20,235 nucleotides of DNA. Source: a virus. The notes beneath the pieces are model-generated. The model saw only the letters and a program-made list of their open reading frames with translations. It was not told the origin of the DNA and made no database searches. Below are positions 10,601-17,490 of the stretch, piece by piece. The stretch is taken from positions 1 through 20,235 of the IMG/VR virus record IMGVR_UViG_3300020433_001020; one strand, 5' to 3'. The position numbers and the translations under genes are program-made. Within the stretch, counting starts at the first letter, position 1, and each line of letters starts with the position of its first letter.

Positions 10601-13600
10601 TCCACCATCTAAAACATTTACGTTATCAATATCACCCTTTGTAACAGACTCAATTTTTGTGATTTGTCTTATTGTTTCATTTGACTCGATAATAAAATCA
10701 TTATCACCAAATTCTTCATCAACAAGATATGGTAATGTATTTCTCAATAAATTAGAATTATTAAAATCAAAACTATGATCTAAAATAAGATTATCATTTA
10801 TTAAAGGAGATCTATAAGTTTTTCCTAAGAAGTATGGATACTTACCCTCTAATTTTCCAGTCGCTGATGATATTCCTACAGTTGCAAAATATGCATATAT
10901 TCCATTTGGAAACTCAGGTGTTTTACAAAATCTTCCATTGTGTTTGTCTAAGTCACCTGACCCATCACATATGAAATCATTTATGAAAAATCCCTCTTTA
11001 AAACCATTAGGTCTATTTTTAACTTTAGATATATCAAGCACAAATGAGGAAGATAATATTTTTAATTCAGAATTTATATTATCTGGATCAGAGTAACCAA
11101 ATGGACCATAGATTGGATTTCCATCATATGCCCAACCAATAATTGGTGAATGAGCAGTTATTTCTTTAAAATCATCATTTTCTTTAACCGTGAAACTACT
11201 CTCTAAAGTCTTAGCTACTTTTTGTGAATATCCAAGAACACTAAAACCAAATGAATTTTTTCTAGATACTAAATTAAAGTCTCCAAATCTTTCTACCCTA
11301 TTTAAATTTAAACTTCTAACTCTTGCATCAAGAACTCCATTAGATCCTCTTGGCACTACATTGATTTCTGTAGTTGATGCATCATAACCTATACCAGAAA
11401 ATATAACGATAGCATCAATTATCTGCCCATTTTCAACTACAGGTCTCACAATTGCTCCTGATCCTGTTCCAGTATCTTTAACTTCTAAATCGGGTGTAGA
11501 GAAGTAATTCTCTCCTTTACCTACAACACTTGCACTGATAACCTTTCCATTTACAATAATTGGTTTTATCACTCCATTCGTACCTGTTAAAATAGACACA
11601 TCTGGTTTTACTTGATGATTTAAAATTGTTGATCCATAATTAGTTCCATTTTCATAAAGATAACTATCAATTATTTCACCTTTTACGATAGGAGTTAAAT
11701 TGAAAGATCCAGTAACTGTTGATCCAAAAGATACTTCAATATTAACTTTAATTTCTGGATATTGAAATACCTGATGTCCTGTTCCTGTTGAACTTAAATT
11801 AACATATTTTTCTCTATCATAATCTACTGTAGATGTGCCACCAATACCTGCATTTGCAAGTTTAAATGTATTATTATCAATTTTTTTAACAAGATAAGAT
11901 GTCGTTGTGCTTAATCCTTGAATTTGATTATCAGCAGAATATTCTATTATTTCACCACTTGAAAAACCGTGATTAACAAAATTAATTGTATCAAAAGATG
12001 TAGAAATACCTGATGGTTCAACTCTAAGTTTACGATTTGTATAACCTGATCCCTCCTCTAAAACTTTAACCGATATAAGGGTTGTTCTATTTTCAGTTCT
12101 AAAACGATGAATACCACTAGCTCCAGTGTCTGTAGAGAGACCAACTGTATTAATACCAGCTATACCTGCTAGAGCGTCTTCTTTCTTATTAAATATCCTA
12201 ACTGTTGTTGGATTTACAACTCTTACAAAATATGGATCACCATCTGACAATGTACCTGTGATGATATTGTTTATATCATACGCAGAACCTATACCTATAG
12301 GTGGATTACTATTTGAACCGTAATAAACCAACTGACCATTCTCTAAATTATGTTCAGTTTTAAACGTGATCGTTTCATCGTTGATATCAATACCACCATT
12401 AAAAAATATATCTCTACTATCAAATTCTATAAATCTATTTCTAATACCAACCACAGGTTGTAAAACACATCCCGAACCATTACCTCCTGTTATGGAGATA
12501 TTTTTTACAGACGCAATATCAAAATTTTGTGGATCAACTAAAATTTCTTTAACACTACCTTTCACAACAGGTTGAACTAATGCTCTTGTTCCAGATGATT
12601 TTTCAACACTTATTGAAGGTGGATTGATAACATCATAATTTCTACCACCATTTAATACATCTACCGACTCTAAATTTCCATAATAAATGATATCATCAGA
12701 TATCGGTGATCTAATTTGAACACCATCTCTCAATATTCCAATATCATTGATAGGAGTTTCATTTTTTGAAGATGATGATAAGTTTTGTGATAGAGGAATT
12801 CTTCTTAAAATTTTATCAGATTGTAATTTTCTATCTGCGTGTGGTTGTAAAATAAAAGTATGATCTTCAGTTGCATGTTTAATAGTTATTTGTGATCCAA
12901 TTGAAATGACAGATGTAGTTGAACCAGTGAATGTAACCAATCCAGTATTAGTGTCAAAATCTGTAATAGTTGCATTAGTTGGTATACCTGTGCCTAATAT
13001 TAAATCATTTACAACTACATTATCAAGATTATTTAAAATTACTGTTGATATACCAACCACAGTTGATACACCTGTTACAACCTTGGTACTTTTTGTTTCA
13101 CCAAGTTGCACGGTGCTTGCTGTCCCAATTTGACTAAGTGATTGGTATAACGCTATTTTTGATATGTTAGCACCTGCAGGAGGGATTATAGGGTCTACAT
13201 AATAAGTTCTACCAGACTCTAAACCAACTATAACATTTGTTTTAGGAGAATAGATAATAGCATCTCCTTGTATAAATTTAATATTTTGATTAGATGGTGG
13301 TGAGAATTGAATAAAATTGAATTTATCTGTTAGTATATTTTTACCGTCTAAACTAATACCACTAGAAATTTCTTTTATTGTATCAATTGTAATATCATAA
13401 TTTGGTAGTGAATTAGAAGCAACATATCCATCAACTTCACCATCACTATAAACATTTAATACATCTGATATTAATACATCATTTCCTTGCTCTATTTCAA
13501 CTCCACTACTTGATGCAGTTTGAATTACTCTTCTTATATCATATAATTGATTAGAGATTGTAGTAAAACCAACAACATTATCAACTGTGATTTGATTTTT

Positions 13601-15109
13601 ATTATTGTCTATGCTACTTACAGTTCCAGTGCCTTCAATAACCTGTTCGTTTCTTCTTAATATATTAAATGTATCTCCTACCTTTAAATTTGATTTGTCA
13701 ATAGGTGCTCTAAAAGTATATGTTGTTCCTTCTATATCAACTTGAATTCTTGAGGATGTATTATATTTCCAAGAATTAGCAAAAATTTCTTTATAAGTTG
13801 AATTTTGATTTTTAATTTTTTCACCTACATTTTTAACAAAAATATTTTCTCCCTCATTTGCAAGACTAATATCAGATACAGGTATCAATTCAGAGAGAAC
13901 TCCTGTAATTCTTAGATCAATTCTTTTAGATAAATCACCATTTTCATATCCAAAAATCGTTTCATTTGAACGAATATCATCAGCGGTATTAATCTTAACC
14001 CCAACACCTGTACATCCGAAAAATTGATTTATTGTTTTAGATGTATAATCAATGCTATTTTGCCCACTAATAATAGTTCCTGTTGCTCCAAATCCAACTG
14101 TTGAGTCAACTGATATGACTTCACTATTAATTGCAACATCAGTTAGAACTTTTGTTTTACCTGGTATTGTAAAAACACCTTCAATTAAATCACGATCATT
14201 AAATCCAACAAATAATGAAATTTTGTAATATGTTTTTTGATCTCTTTTTAAAATTTCAACTTCAGATACTGATGCATTAGTTGATGTATCTGTGGATTTA
14301 AATATAGTCTGCCCAACTAAGTTTTGTGGATCTCCTGTAGATGAAATTAAATCTGCAACAATAACTTCTCTACGAATAAATTCAGCATCTGAAGGTTTTA
14401 TAAGATTTCCTTCAAGATCTAAAATTGTAGACTCAACACCATATAATACTTTGAATAATATTCTTACAGACTCTTCAATACCTTTTGATTGATAAAAAGA
14501 ACGTGCAAATTTTACAAAGTTTCCAACATCTAAATTTGCAGCGAAATCATTATCCTCTAAACCAGGTAAAAATGTTCTTTTAAGTTTTTTATAGAATTCT
14601 TGTAAAAATAAAACTGATAAATTGGTGATTGTGCTACCAGTATTATGATTATTTGCAACGGTATCCTCAAAAACTAAACTCTCACGATTAATTTCTAGAA
14701 GAGATGAGGATATACCTACATTGTAACCAGTTATGCCACTAAAACCACGAATACATCCTGTAAAGGATGTAGATGTAATTCCAGTATAAGATATTATTTC
14801 ATCATTTATTTTTAGAAGACCATATTCCGATGGAAAACCCTTTGTGCTTGGAACTTCAATTATGGTGTCAGTGGTAGAAATATCAGATGATAAACTTGTA
14901 GTGCCAGTAATAACTTCAGGCACTAAATTATCTGATTTTAAATATTGATCAAAGTTACCTATAAGATCACTAGGACCACCTTGAAACTCTTGTGAAATAT
15001 AATATTGTTTGAAAAACTCAGCAGCATTTGGAAAATCAGCAACCACAAATTCAGGTAACTGGTTTTCAATAATAGTATTGACTTTTATTCTTTTGTCAAT
15101 TTGAGACAT
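1700..15109 (-). CDS. Giant virion structural protein with gp7-like N-terminal region
   Basis: This uninterrupted 4469-codon gene occupies the T4 gene 7 position, between genes 6 and 8. Residues ~1-330 resemble the C-terminal part of T4 gp7 as remembered: a block near 195-225 (SKGIEESVRILFKVLYGVE, T4 TKGIEASYKFLFKVLYNEE) and LVGQTI near 260. A second gp7-like block (YYQNLSYTVKS, W, LVHPAG) lies near 2505-2545, so a very long insertion seems to split the gp7 region. The rest is mostly beta-rich repeated modules: HG-x3-GD (about eight copies from ~913 to ~3726), 'KINDEI...RG' (at least four), 'NGVxQxP' (~3153, ~3352, ~4005), glycine-rich GSG/GY modules and many VGIG-T tracts. A YHYH-like domain lies at ~1320-1413 (GWAYDGNPIYGPFGY, then LDKHNGRF, then PNGIYAYFA). 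No signal peptide or membrane span is evident. The ATG has a good AGGA ribosome site 8 nt upstream and follows the gene 6 stop by 3 nt. The virion role is firm; calling it gp7 is likely but needs a profile search. Confidence 0.85.
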   Translation of the reverse strand: MSQIDKRIKVNTIIENQLPEFVVADFPNAAEFFKQYYISQEFQGGPSDLIGNFDQYLKSDNLVPEVITGTTSLSSDISTTDTIIEVPSTKGFPSEYGLLKINDEIISYTGITSTSFTGCIRGFSGITGYNVGISSSLLEINRESLVFEDTVANNHNTGSTITNLSVLFLQEFYKKLKRTFLPGLEDNDFAANLDVGNFVKFARSFYQSKGIEESVRILFKVLYGVESTILDLEGNLIKPSDAEFIRREVIVADLISSTGDPQNLVGQTIFKSTDTSTNASVSEVEILKRDQKTYYKISLFVGFNDRDLIEGVFTIPGKTKVLTDVAINSEVISVDSTVGFGATGTIISGQNSIDYTSKTINQFFGCTGVGVKINTADDIRSNETIFGYENGDLSKRIDLRITGVLSELIPVSDISLANEGENIFVKNVGEKIKNQNSTYKEIFANSWKYNTSSRIQVDIEGTTYTFRAPIDKSNLKVGDTFNILRRNEQVIEGTGTVSSIDNNKNQITVDNVVGFTTISNQLYDIRRVIQTASSSGVEIEQGNDVLISDVLNVYSDGEVDGYVASNSLPNYDITIDTIKEISSGISLDGKNILTDKFNFIQFSPPSNQNIKFIQGDAIIYSPKTNVIVGLESGRTYYVDPIIPPAGANISKIALYQSLSQIGTASTVQLGETKSTKVVTGVSTVVGISTVILNNLDNVVVNDLILGTGIPTNATITDFDTNTGLVTFTGSTTSVISIGSQITIKHATEDHTFILQPHADRKLQSDKILRRIPLSQNLSSSSKNETPINDIGILRDGVQIRSPISDDIIYYGNLESVDVLNGGRNYDVINPPSISVEKSSGTRALVQPVVKGSVKEILVDPQNFDIASVKNISITGGNGSGCVLQPVVGIRNRFIEFDSRDIFFNGGIDINDETITFKTEHNLENGQLVYYGSNSNPPIGIGSAYDINNIITGTLSDGDPYFVRVVNPTTVRIFNKKEDALAGIAGINTVGLSTDTGASGIHRFRTENRTTLISVKVLEEGSGYTNRKLRVEPSGISTSFDTINFVNHGFSSGEIIEYSADNQIQGLSTTTSYLVKKIDNNTFKLANAGIGGTSTVDYDREKYVNLSSTGTGHQVFQYPEIKVNIEVSFGSTVTGSFNLTPIVKGEIIDSYLYENGTNYGSTILNHQVKPDVSILTGTNGVIKPIIVNGKVISASVVGKGENYFSTPDLEVKDTGTGSGAIVRPVVENGQIIDAIVIFSGIGYDASTTEINVVPRGSNGVLDARVRSLNLNRVERFGDFNLVSRKNSFGFSVLGYSQKVAKTLESSFTVKENDDFKEITAHSPIIGWAYDGNPIYGPFGYSDPDNINSELKILSSSFVLDISKVKNRPNGFKEGFFINDFICDGSGDLDKHNGRFCKTPEFPNGIYAYFATVGISSATGKLEGKYPYFLGKTYRSPLINDNLILDHSFDFNNSNLLRNTLPYLVDEEFGDNDFIIESNETIRQITKIESVTKGDIDNVNVLDGGEGYKVGDLTVFDNLDTNGSGFSAKVDEIVGIGVSRIDTVLEKFEDAVFTWKDNNNVTANVLPFYELNDQTSISVSGLSTSIVNLTGSFKVGISTDTIGLAKTMAVGNALGVIEDIYVTDIPNTVSIGGSLRVGSEIVRVLNVYNVRKVIRVQRNEAGSVGIAHTLGSKIDVLNNQINIPVKTSKFESKTNDLVYFNGPQSVGVGTTPGSATSVKYIVGEIVQDLSIPTRTIHLPNHPFETGQKVTLFKNNGANRFDVGRTPNVAEFKVPHVGQNSLDVYIINKGEDYVGILTTKVGIGSTSEGLFFYSKGSNSGISSGLYYFSSNHQQVTGDIDKVTTTVLTNVSAANTTTHNLQESDIIKMNVVPNLSVGIGTTAPISVNYNSEYEKLLINPITFSASDVETNRIDISDHGFETGDKVFYDGGATGLSTGDYYINKISDRYFQLAETKTDLNITPVKIVSIAANTGGANQSLSLINPRIDVVKNSKLTFGLSSTTLLNFDFKLFYDKNLSNEYLSSQDTTTFNVIGIGTIGIGTNNADPIGAQLSIQYSENTPDRLYYGLSKGGYISTSDTDVENYAEIRFIDSVYNGEYKIFDVTNETFKISPLVPEFTTYLDTDCEKLEYSTRSKNVQGAIKDFKIISPGFNYKKLPKFKTITSANGKNANIVAVSTSIGRINDVRIVDIGYEYSSDKTLSPEAFISPVVNIDNLDIIENVRIISGGNNYINAPNLIVFNPVRNVVADDSSLQPIAPNQTISDVKITAPVTGLDSLNHQIIAINNSNGIGINSVQSSSSGLVTCFLETPMNGFVDPQPFAIGDEIFVEGIQRIGEIGVGATQGGISTNTTVDGDGFNSENYNYQFFKITDYIAGAQAILKFNLAGLTTNTGIAKTFQSGYASIINKSNYPVIEPIQTRGVFELFETLMVNSVKTDLTVVEIRDDYIKTDGKFELKKGDRIKGRSSNVSAEVTSLISNKAKFKTDFSNRQEYGWLDDIGKLNEDYQVIPDNDYYQNLSYTVKSTVEWDKFVNPVNRLVHPAGLKNFADTSIESQVSVGIGTTAITNDLIVLDVLNILGLEEQQRVDAINNFDFVRDYETRGNSSKFIELSTRTLTDFTRCKSNRVLVHDDISDKFSSTGFQENNTVIEQLTEDFGNYLIQIVDPDTSDVQFSEIITLTTTDNAFLLEKTTDFTTLELGEFSTEITSSGEKNLIFTPTEKFTKDHDIKILKIDFNSDLIGIGTQAVGQVDLVGSNVGVDSTTSGVTTTTIAQFPNTDFNGLYANIFVQDSTTKEINYNEVIVDFDGTKTTTSQTYIDTSLGLSNSSVGVITARFENNFIKLQCENDRLNPLEVRANIVGLGTTTTGIGTHRFLTIGQPSGSERSARLESKYVTGTASPITYNTINKDNESSVKSIVRVSCGETSAIHQIISLRDTDDVLTVQYPFVSAGSTTGIGTFGGEISGSDINLRFYPDAEFDSLIEVQSFNQIFYTDNDFSNVPEEFTHGRVTEKLFLSTYDGLSGLRANKTAFDLKYEGVPIYTKEFDPVGINSIADGVGLLKTTGLFNIPNHFFNTNEQLTYTPGSTFIGVAATAVSIGQTTNTAGILTTILPSTVFAKVIDENQFELYTRPEYVSSGAAVTFTGSGSGNLHKLSMTKQLTKTIIGLDGVVQQPVTFTKISHTLGIFDGFTHNNNIGVGLTQFILSGIGSITTSDILKVNDEFMIVTEVGFSSTPTGTINDAVDVAAGIATLPSVKVRRGQLGIPATTHTAGVEARLHRGSINIVDSTLHFTDPPKGNTRSRRDDTNLPFVKADFSGRTFLRSDYTTNMLFDDISDDFTGIGKTYSLKVGGANTSSGIGVGNGVLFINGVFQTPKTLNNAGNNYEFIADTTAGISTVEFTGITSTNGDFIVSESDINQNQVPRGGIIVSLGSTSGLGYAPLHGAKVRAFKNNAGGLTSIVGIGTSSGFNLGIQTAAYDNITGIITVTTNTVHGFGLERPNTVKLKGLEFRCPKTVVGQPTNATYDGVTGISTITIANHGLVNGDAVILDTGSICFTCTKDGNNSTHCYPRATDPAANQYLTVSNVTTNTFRVNVGASNPGDVYAHTFVSATATAVKTIGGGGYVGVTTTIFQDHERPLFVVGIVSERTFEVQAGASTIPHTYQGGGHAYEFYNDLSFGSGYRGGSVAIGVTDQAYEHRFVSSGIGSIKKTAFSGASSQGFTATDAQYISHTGNLILTIPNHTFTTSDTVGIDTGGLVFKCSKDDFFSNHPYPREVSKTKGVASDGVGGKDPFAGIQTSVDATTTNTITFFVGQGGGGGTGANVTATVGVGGTLAFNIVSAGTSYVNPEIIIPEPNYDNLPVVGVSRLGIGQTTDTGSNLLIDVEVGASKTNVGIGSTTFEISNFKIARPGHSFKIGDKFKPVGLVTAAHLTKPINEFELEVLGIFNDKFSAWQFGEIDFIDDIKNLQDGSRVRFPLFFNGQLISFEKDSTNSQSQLIDLDAVLLIFVNGVLQKPGQSYTFEGGTTFTFEEAPTGETSPGANDHDKVDIFFYKGQDGVDVDIVDIQETVKIGDELKISKSPIGITTSQTGERVVKEILGADLVETNIYTGIGVDEVNEKPVRWTKQKVDLIVNGQVIDKSRPSIEPQIYPTAKIIGDLSIVSGTNSANSIFVDEVESFIYEDDVYGLSSFEVDALITSGKINVGASATAVVSAAGTISIDITNAGSGYLSAPSISIRPPIGSGTTTGIGSTAFATTTITNGAVTDTTLTAVGFGYTHSNPPEVLIELPQFQTDKVTSLANVEGFTGIITGIAPTTNGSQPAIKFFFRATKNASSLLVGYPVFIRDTSVGHGVTSVGGHNSSIVGIGTTFLDNVYQVASITNIDKDGEIICNVENGSNLTGITTEGFHYPAGITTSISMGRLSWGRLYNGERSSDPISIGVTGLIVNTGLTTFPTIQRKNYDPTSHRGLRSTGAIRVFGL

Positions 15110-15112
15110 AAA

Positions 15113-17059
15113 TTATTTCCTCTCTAGATCTCCATTAGAGTAACTAGAGGTGTAATAATCTCTAGTAAATACGACACCTGAAACATCTTCACCTGAAGCG
15201 ATTACATCCTTAAACATATTTATTGTGCTTTTTGAAACGTCAAAACTTAGATATAAATCTTTCAACCCAACGACATCGTTTGACTCTGGGAATGCTTGAA
15301 CTTCAATAATATTATTCTCTGCTGCTGTAGATGTAATGTTGATTGTATTTAAAATTATTTCACCCTTTTTATAATCAACGATACCTGCGTCTTTGATTAA
15401 AACTTGTTGATTATCTTTTTGATTTTTGAAAACTACACTCAAAGTTCCTTTCATCGATCCATCAAGATTACCAGCAGCATCTTTATTTGGAACATCAGTG
15501 AGAAAAGCAGTTTCATTTGATCCAGAAACTGTAAATCCAGTGCTCTTTATATTATAACCAGCGGGATTTATATTAAAACGATTACCAAAACATAATTCGT
15601 ACTGTGCAAATTGATTTAAGAGTGCCTTTAAATCTCTTCTTATAATTACCTTCGTAATATTTGATGTAATACCATTATCAACACGATCAATTAAGGTATT
15701 CAATTTACTATATTTAAATCTTCCACCGAATTTATTGATTTCAATATTTCGAGAATAATTATCTAATGAAGATATGATAGTTGTTCTTAAATTTGATGCT
15801 GAAGCGACCTGTGAGGGGTTATAATAGATCGTAGAGTTTAATTCTACATATAGTACCTTAAGATCAACTATTTGAGAATTAATACCAGCGATAGCGTAGT
15901 TTTTTAACTTATTTTTAATTTGTGCTTTGTCAAAATCTGATACATATGTGCCACCTTTTGGTTTAATACTAATTTGAACTTGTCCAAATTTTGGTGGATC
16001 TAATTCTTCCCCTCCAACGACTGCAACCGACTCAGTTTTTGGAAAAATGTCTTGAATTATCGCCTCATAATCCCTTGGTGTAACTGCCCTATATTGTGCT
16101 GAGTAAAGTCTTGGAGCAAAATACTTAATAGAAGACACATCTTCAACTTCTGCACCGTTAGAGGCACTTGTGACGGTAGTTATGGTGATGTTATCAGTTG
16201 GAATGAATAATGTTCCATCACTCTTTGTAAAAGATCCTTGAAAACTAAAATTAGAAGGACCATTTCCATCTTCACCTTCAGTTACAAGATATTTTGCTGT
16301 AATAATTGAATTATTTTCAAGTTTTTTACCAAAAAGACCATCACCAAATAATATTTCATATTTTTCATCTTGAACTTCTTGTGCAAGGTAAATTTCTGAA
16401 TTTTTATTGATATTTAATATATTATCAACCATTGAATACTTTCTACCAAGTCCAACATCAGTTGTTCCTTTAACAAATACTCTCAATGTTGAACTATCAA
16501 TGTTTGGACTGTCAATTATAAACCTTTGATCTTGAGATGTATCAACTTTATATACTCTCTGAAGCAGTGTTCCCTCATAAACAGTAATTGGATCATCAAA
16601 TTGAGCAAAAGACACTCCATTTACATCACGAACACGAGATGATGTAATCTCATCAGGTATTGAGAACCGAAAAGTAGTGTTTTCTGTATTTCCAACACAA
16701 ACAAGACCTGATCGAAGAGTTAAAAATCTTGGTGTGCTGGAATTTGTAACTCCTAAATTAATATCAGATATTTCTATTGATGCTAACGCAGCAGTTTTTG
16801 AACGTGGTACGTATCCGATGTTACGTGCAAGTGAAACAACATTTTCACGTATAGTCGCTGAGTCTAAGAATGATTCATTTGCAAGCAAGTTTGCATTAAA
16901 TGCATTAATATAGGTATTATAAGCAAGAGTATCAATTAAAACAGAGAAGTTTGAACCCTCAAAATCAAAATCAGTAAAATTTGAGTTTGCACGAAGAAAA
17001 TCTTTGATTTGTACTTTGATTTGATCAAAGTCTAAATTTGTAAACTGTGTAAAGGGCAT
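15113..17059 (-). CDS. 6: Baseplate wedge protein gp6
   Basis: This 648-residue protein matches T4 gp6 (660 residues), the wedge protein that forms the continuous inner ring of the baseplate with gp25, gp53 and gp7. The N-terminus carries the family's blocks: DFEGS at 32-36, LAYNT at 45-49, ESF at 62-64, a TA-x2-R-like step, and GYVPRSKTAA at 82-91. All have close counterparts in T4 gp6 as remembered. A middle block near residues 315-370 (SAQYRAVTPRDYEAI, then GGEELDPPKFGQVQI) is typical of gp6 and baseplate J-like proteins. The ATG lies 1 nt after the gene 25 stop codon, so the two are probably translationally coupled. The gene is full length with no sign of damage. Confidence 0.95.
   Translation of the reverse strand: MPFTQFTNLDFDQIKVQIKDFLRANSNFTDFDFEGSNFSVLIDTLAYNTYINAFNANLLANESFLDSATIRENVVSLARNIGYVPRSKTAALASIEISDINLGVTNSSTPRFLTLRSGLVCVGNTENTTFRFSIPDEITSSRVRDVNGVSFAQFDDPITVYEGTLLQRVYKVDTSQDQRFIIDSPNIDSSTLRVFVKGTTDVGLGRKYSMVDNILNINKNSEIYLAQEVQDEKYEILFGDGLFGKKLENNSIITAKYLVTEGEDGNGPSNFSFQGSFTKSDGTLFIPTDNITITTVTSASNGAEVEDVSSIKYFAPRLYSAQYRAVTPRDYEAIIQDIFPKTESVAVVGGEELDPPKFGQVQISIKPKGGTYVSDFDKAQIKNKLKNYAIAGINSQIVDLKVLYVELNSTIYYNPSQVASASNLRTTIISSLDNYSRNIEINKFGGRFKYSKLNTLIDRVDNGITSNITKVIIRRDLKALLNQFAQYELCFGNRFNINPAGYNIKSTGFTVSGSNETAFLTDVPNKDAAGNLDGSMKGTLSVVFKNQKDNQQVLIKDAGIVDYKKGEIILNTINITSTAAENNIIEVQAFPESNDVVGLKDLYLSFDVSKSTINMFKDVIASGEDVSGVVFTRDYYTSSYSNGDLERK
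15118..15125 (-). promoter_or_regulatory. Ribosome binding site of the giant structural gene
   Basis: The minus strand reads AGAGAGGA, ending 8 nt before the ATG at 15109. It is one of the clearest Shine-Dalgarno sequences in the window and fixes the start of the 4469-codon gene. It overlaps the last codons of gene 6, as expected for a tightly packed operon. Confidence 0.75.
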
Positions 17060-17060
17060 A

Positions 17061-17462
17061 TTATCTCGTTGGTTCTAATATAAAGGTGAATGATTGAGTT
17101 GGAACATCCAATCCATTGATCTCAAAAAGCACTTTTACCTCTAAAGCGTTACTATCCATCAGTCCATCAACTTCAACACCGATTTCACCAACTCTTGGTT
17201 CAAAGTTTCTAATTGTATTACGTACTTGATCCTCGATTATCATTACAGTTGACCTTTCAAAGTTCTCAAATAGAGAGTCTCTGATGTCTGTACCTAAAAT
17301 TGAGTTAAAAAACCTCTCTGTCGGTATTGTTTCGACTAAATTTCTCACTGATCTGGTGATTGCTCGTTCATTCGTAAGCACAGGAAGGTCTTTTGTCACT
17401 GGATGTGGTGAAAAAGACAAACTGATATCCTTAAATGCTCTTGATTTGCGTTGAATCGCCAT
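17061..17462 (-). CDS. 25: Baseplate wedge subunit gp25
   Basis: This 133-residue protein is almost the same length as T4 gp25 (132) and belongs to the GPW/gp25 family. In T4, gp25 sits in the inner baseplate core next to gp6 and gp53 and links the baseplate to the start of the sheath. The family signature EPR is present at residues 88-90 (NFEPRVGEIGV), preceded by an amphipathic stretch (VMIIEDQVRNTIRNF). The older name 'gp25-like lysozyme' should not be read as an enzyme activity. The gene starts 18 nt downstream of an exact late promoter octamer and is the first gene of the late wedge operon. Its stop is separated from the gene 6 ATG by 1 nt. Confidence 0.95.
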   Translation of the reverse strand: MAIQRKSRAFKDISLSFSPHPVTKDLPVLTNERAITRSVRNLVETIPTERFFNSILGTDIRDSLFENFERSTVMIIEDQVRNTIRNFEPRVGEIGVEVDGLMDSNALEVKVLFEINGLDVPTQSFTFILEPTR

Positions 17463-17480
17463 TATTAATGCTTTTAGATT

Positions 17481-17488
17481 TATTTATA
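17481..17488 (-). promoter_or_regulatory. T4-type late promoter upstream of gene 25
   Basis: The minus strand reads exactly TATAAATA in the 28-nt gap between speD and gene 25, with 18 nt between the octamer and the ATG. It matches the T4 late promoter consensus and would start a very short leader feeding genes 25, 6 and the giant gene. Only one other exact copy was seen by eye in the window (before gene 8), so placement in both real gaps argues against chance. It separates the speD side, which may be expressed earlier, from the late wedge genes. Confidence 0.78.
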
Positions 17489-17490
17489 CC

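Noticed and set aside
2040-13060. CRISPR-like array from the repeated ccaataccaac units
   Set aside because: Spacing is irregular, the units are short, and they are in-frame codons for VGIG within one intact gene.
1700-15109. Giant gene as an assembly artefact or fusion of several genes by sequencing error
   Set aside because: The frame is open for 4469 codons without interruption, the start has a strong ribosome site, the C-terminal end (TSHRGLRSTGAIRVFGL) looks like a natural family terminus, and the same module types occur throughout.
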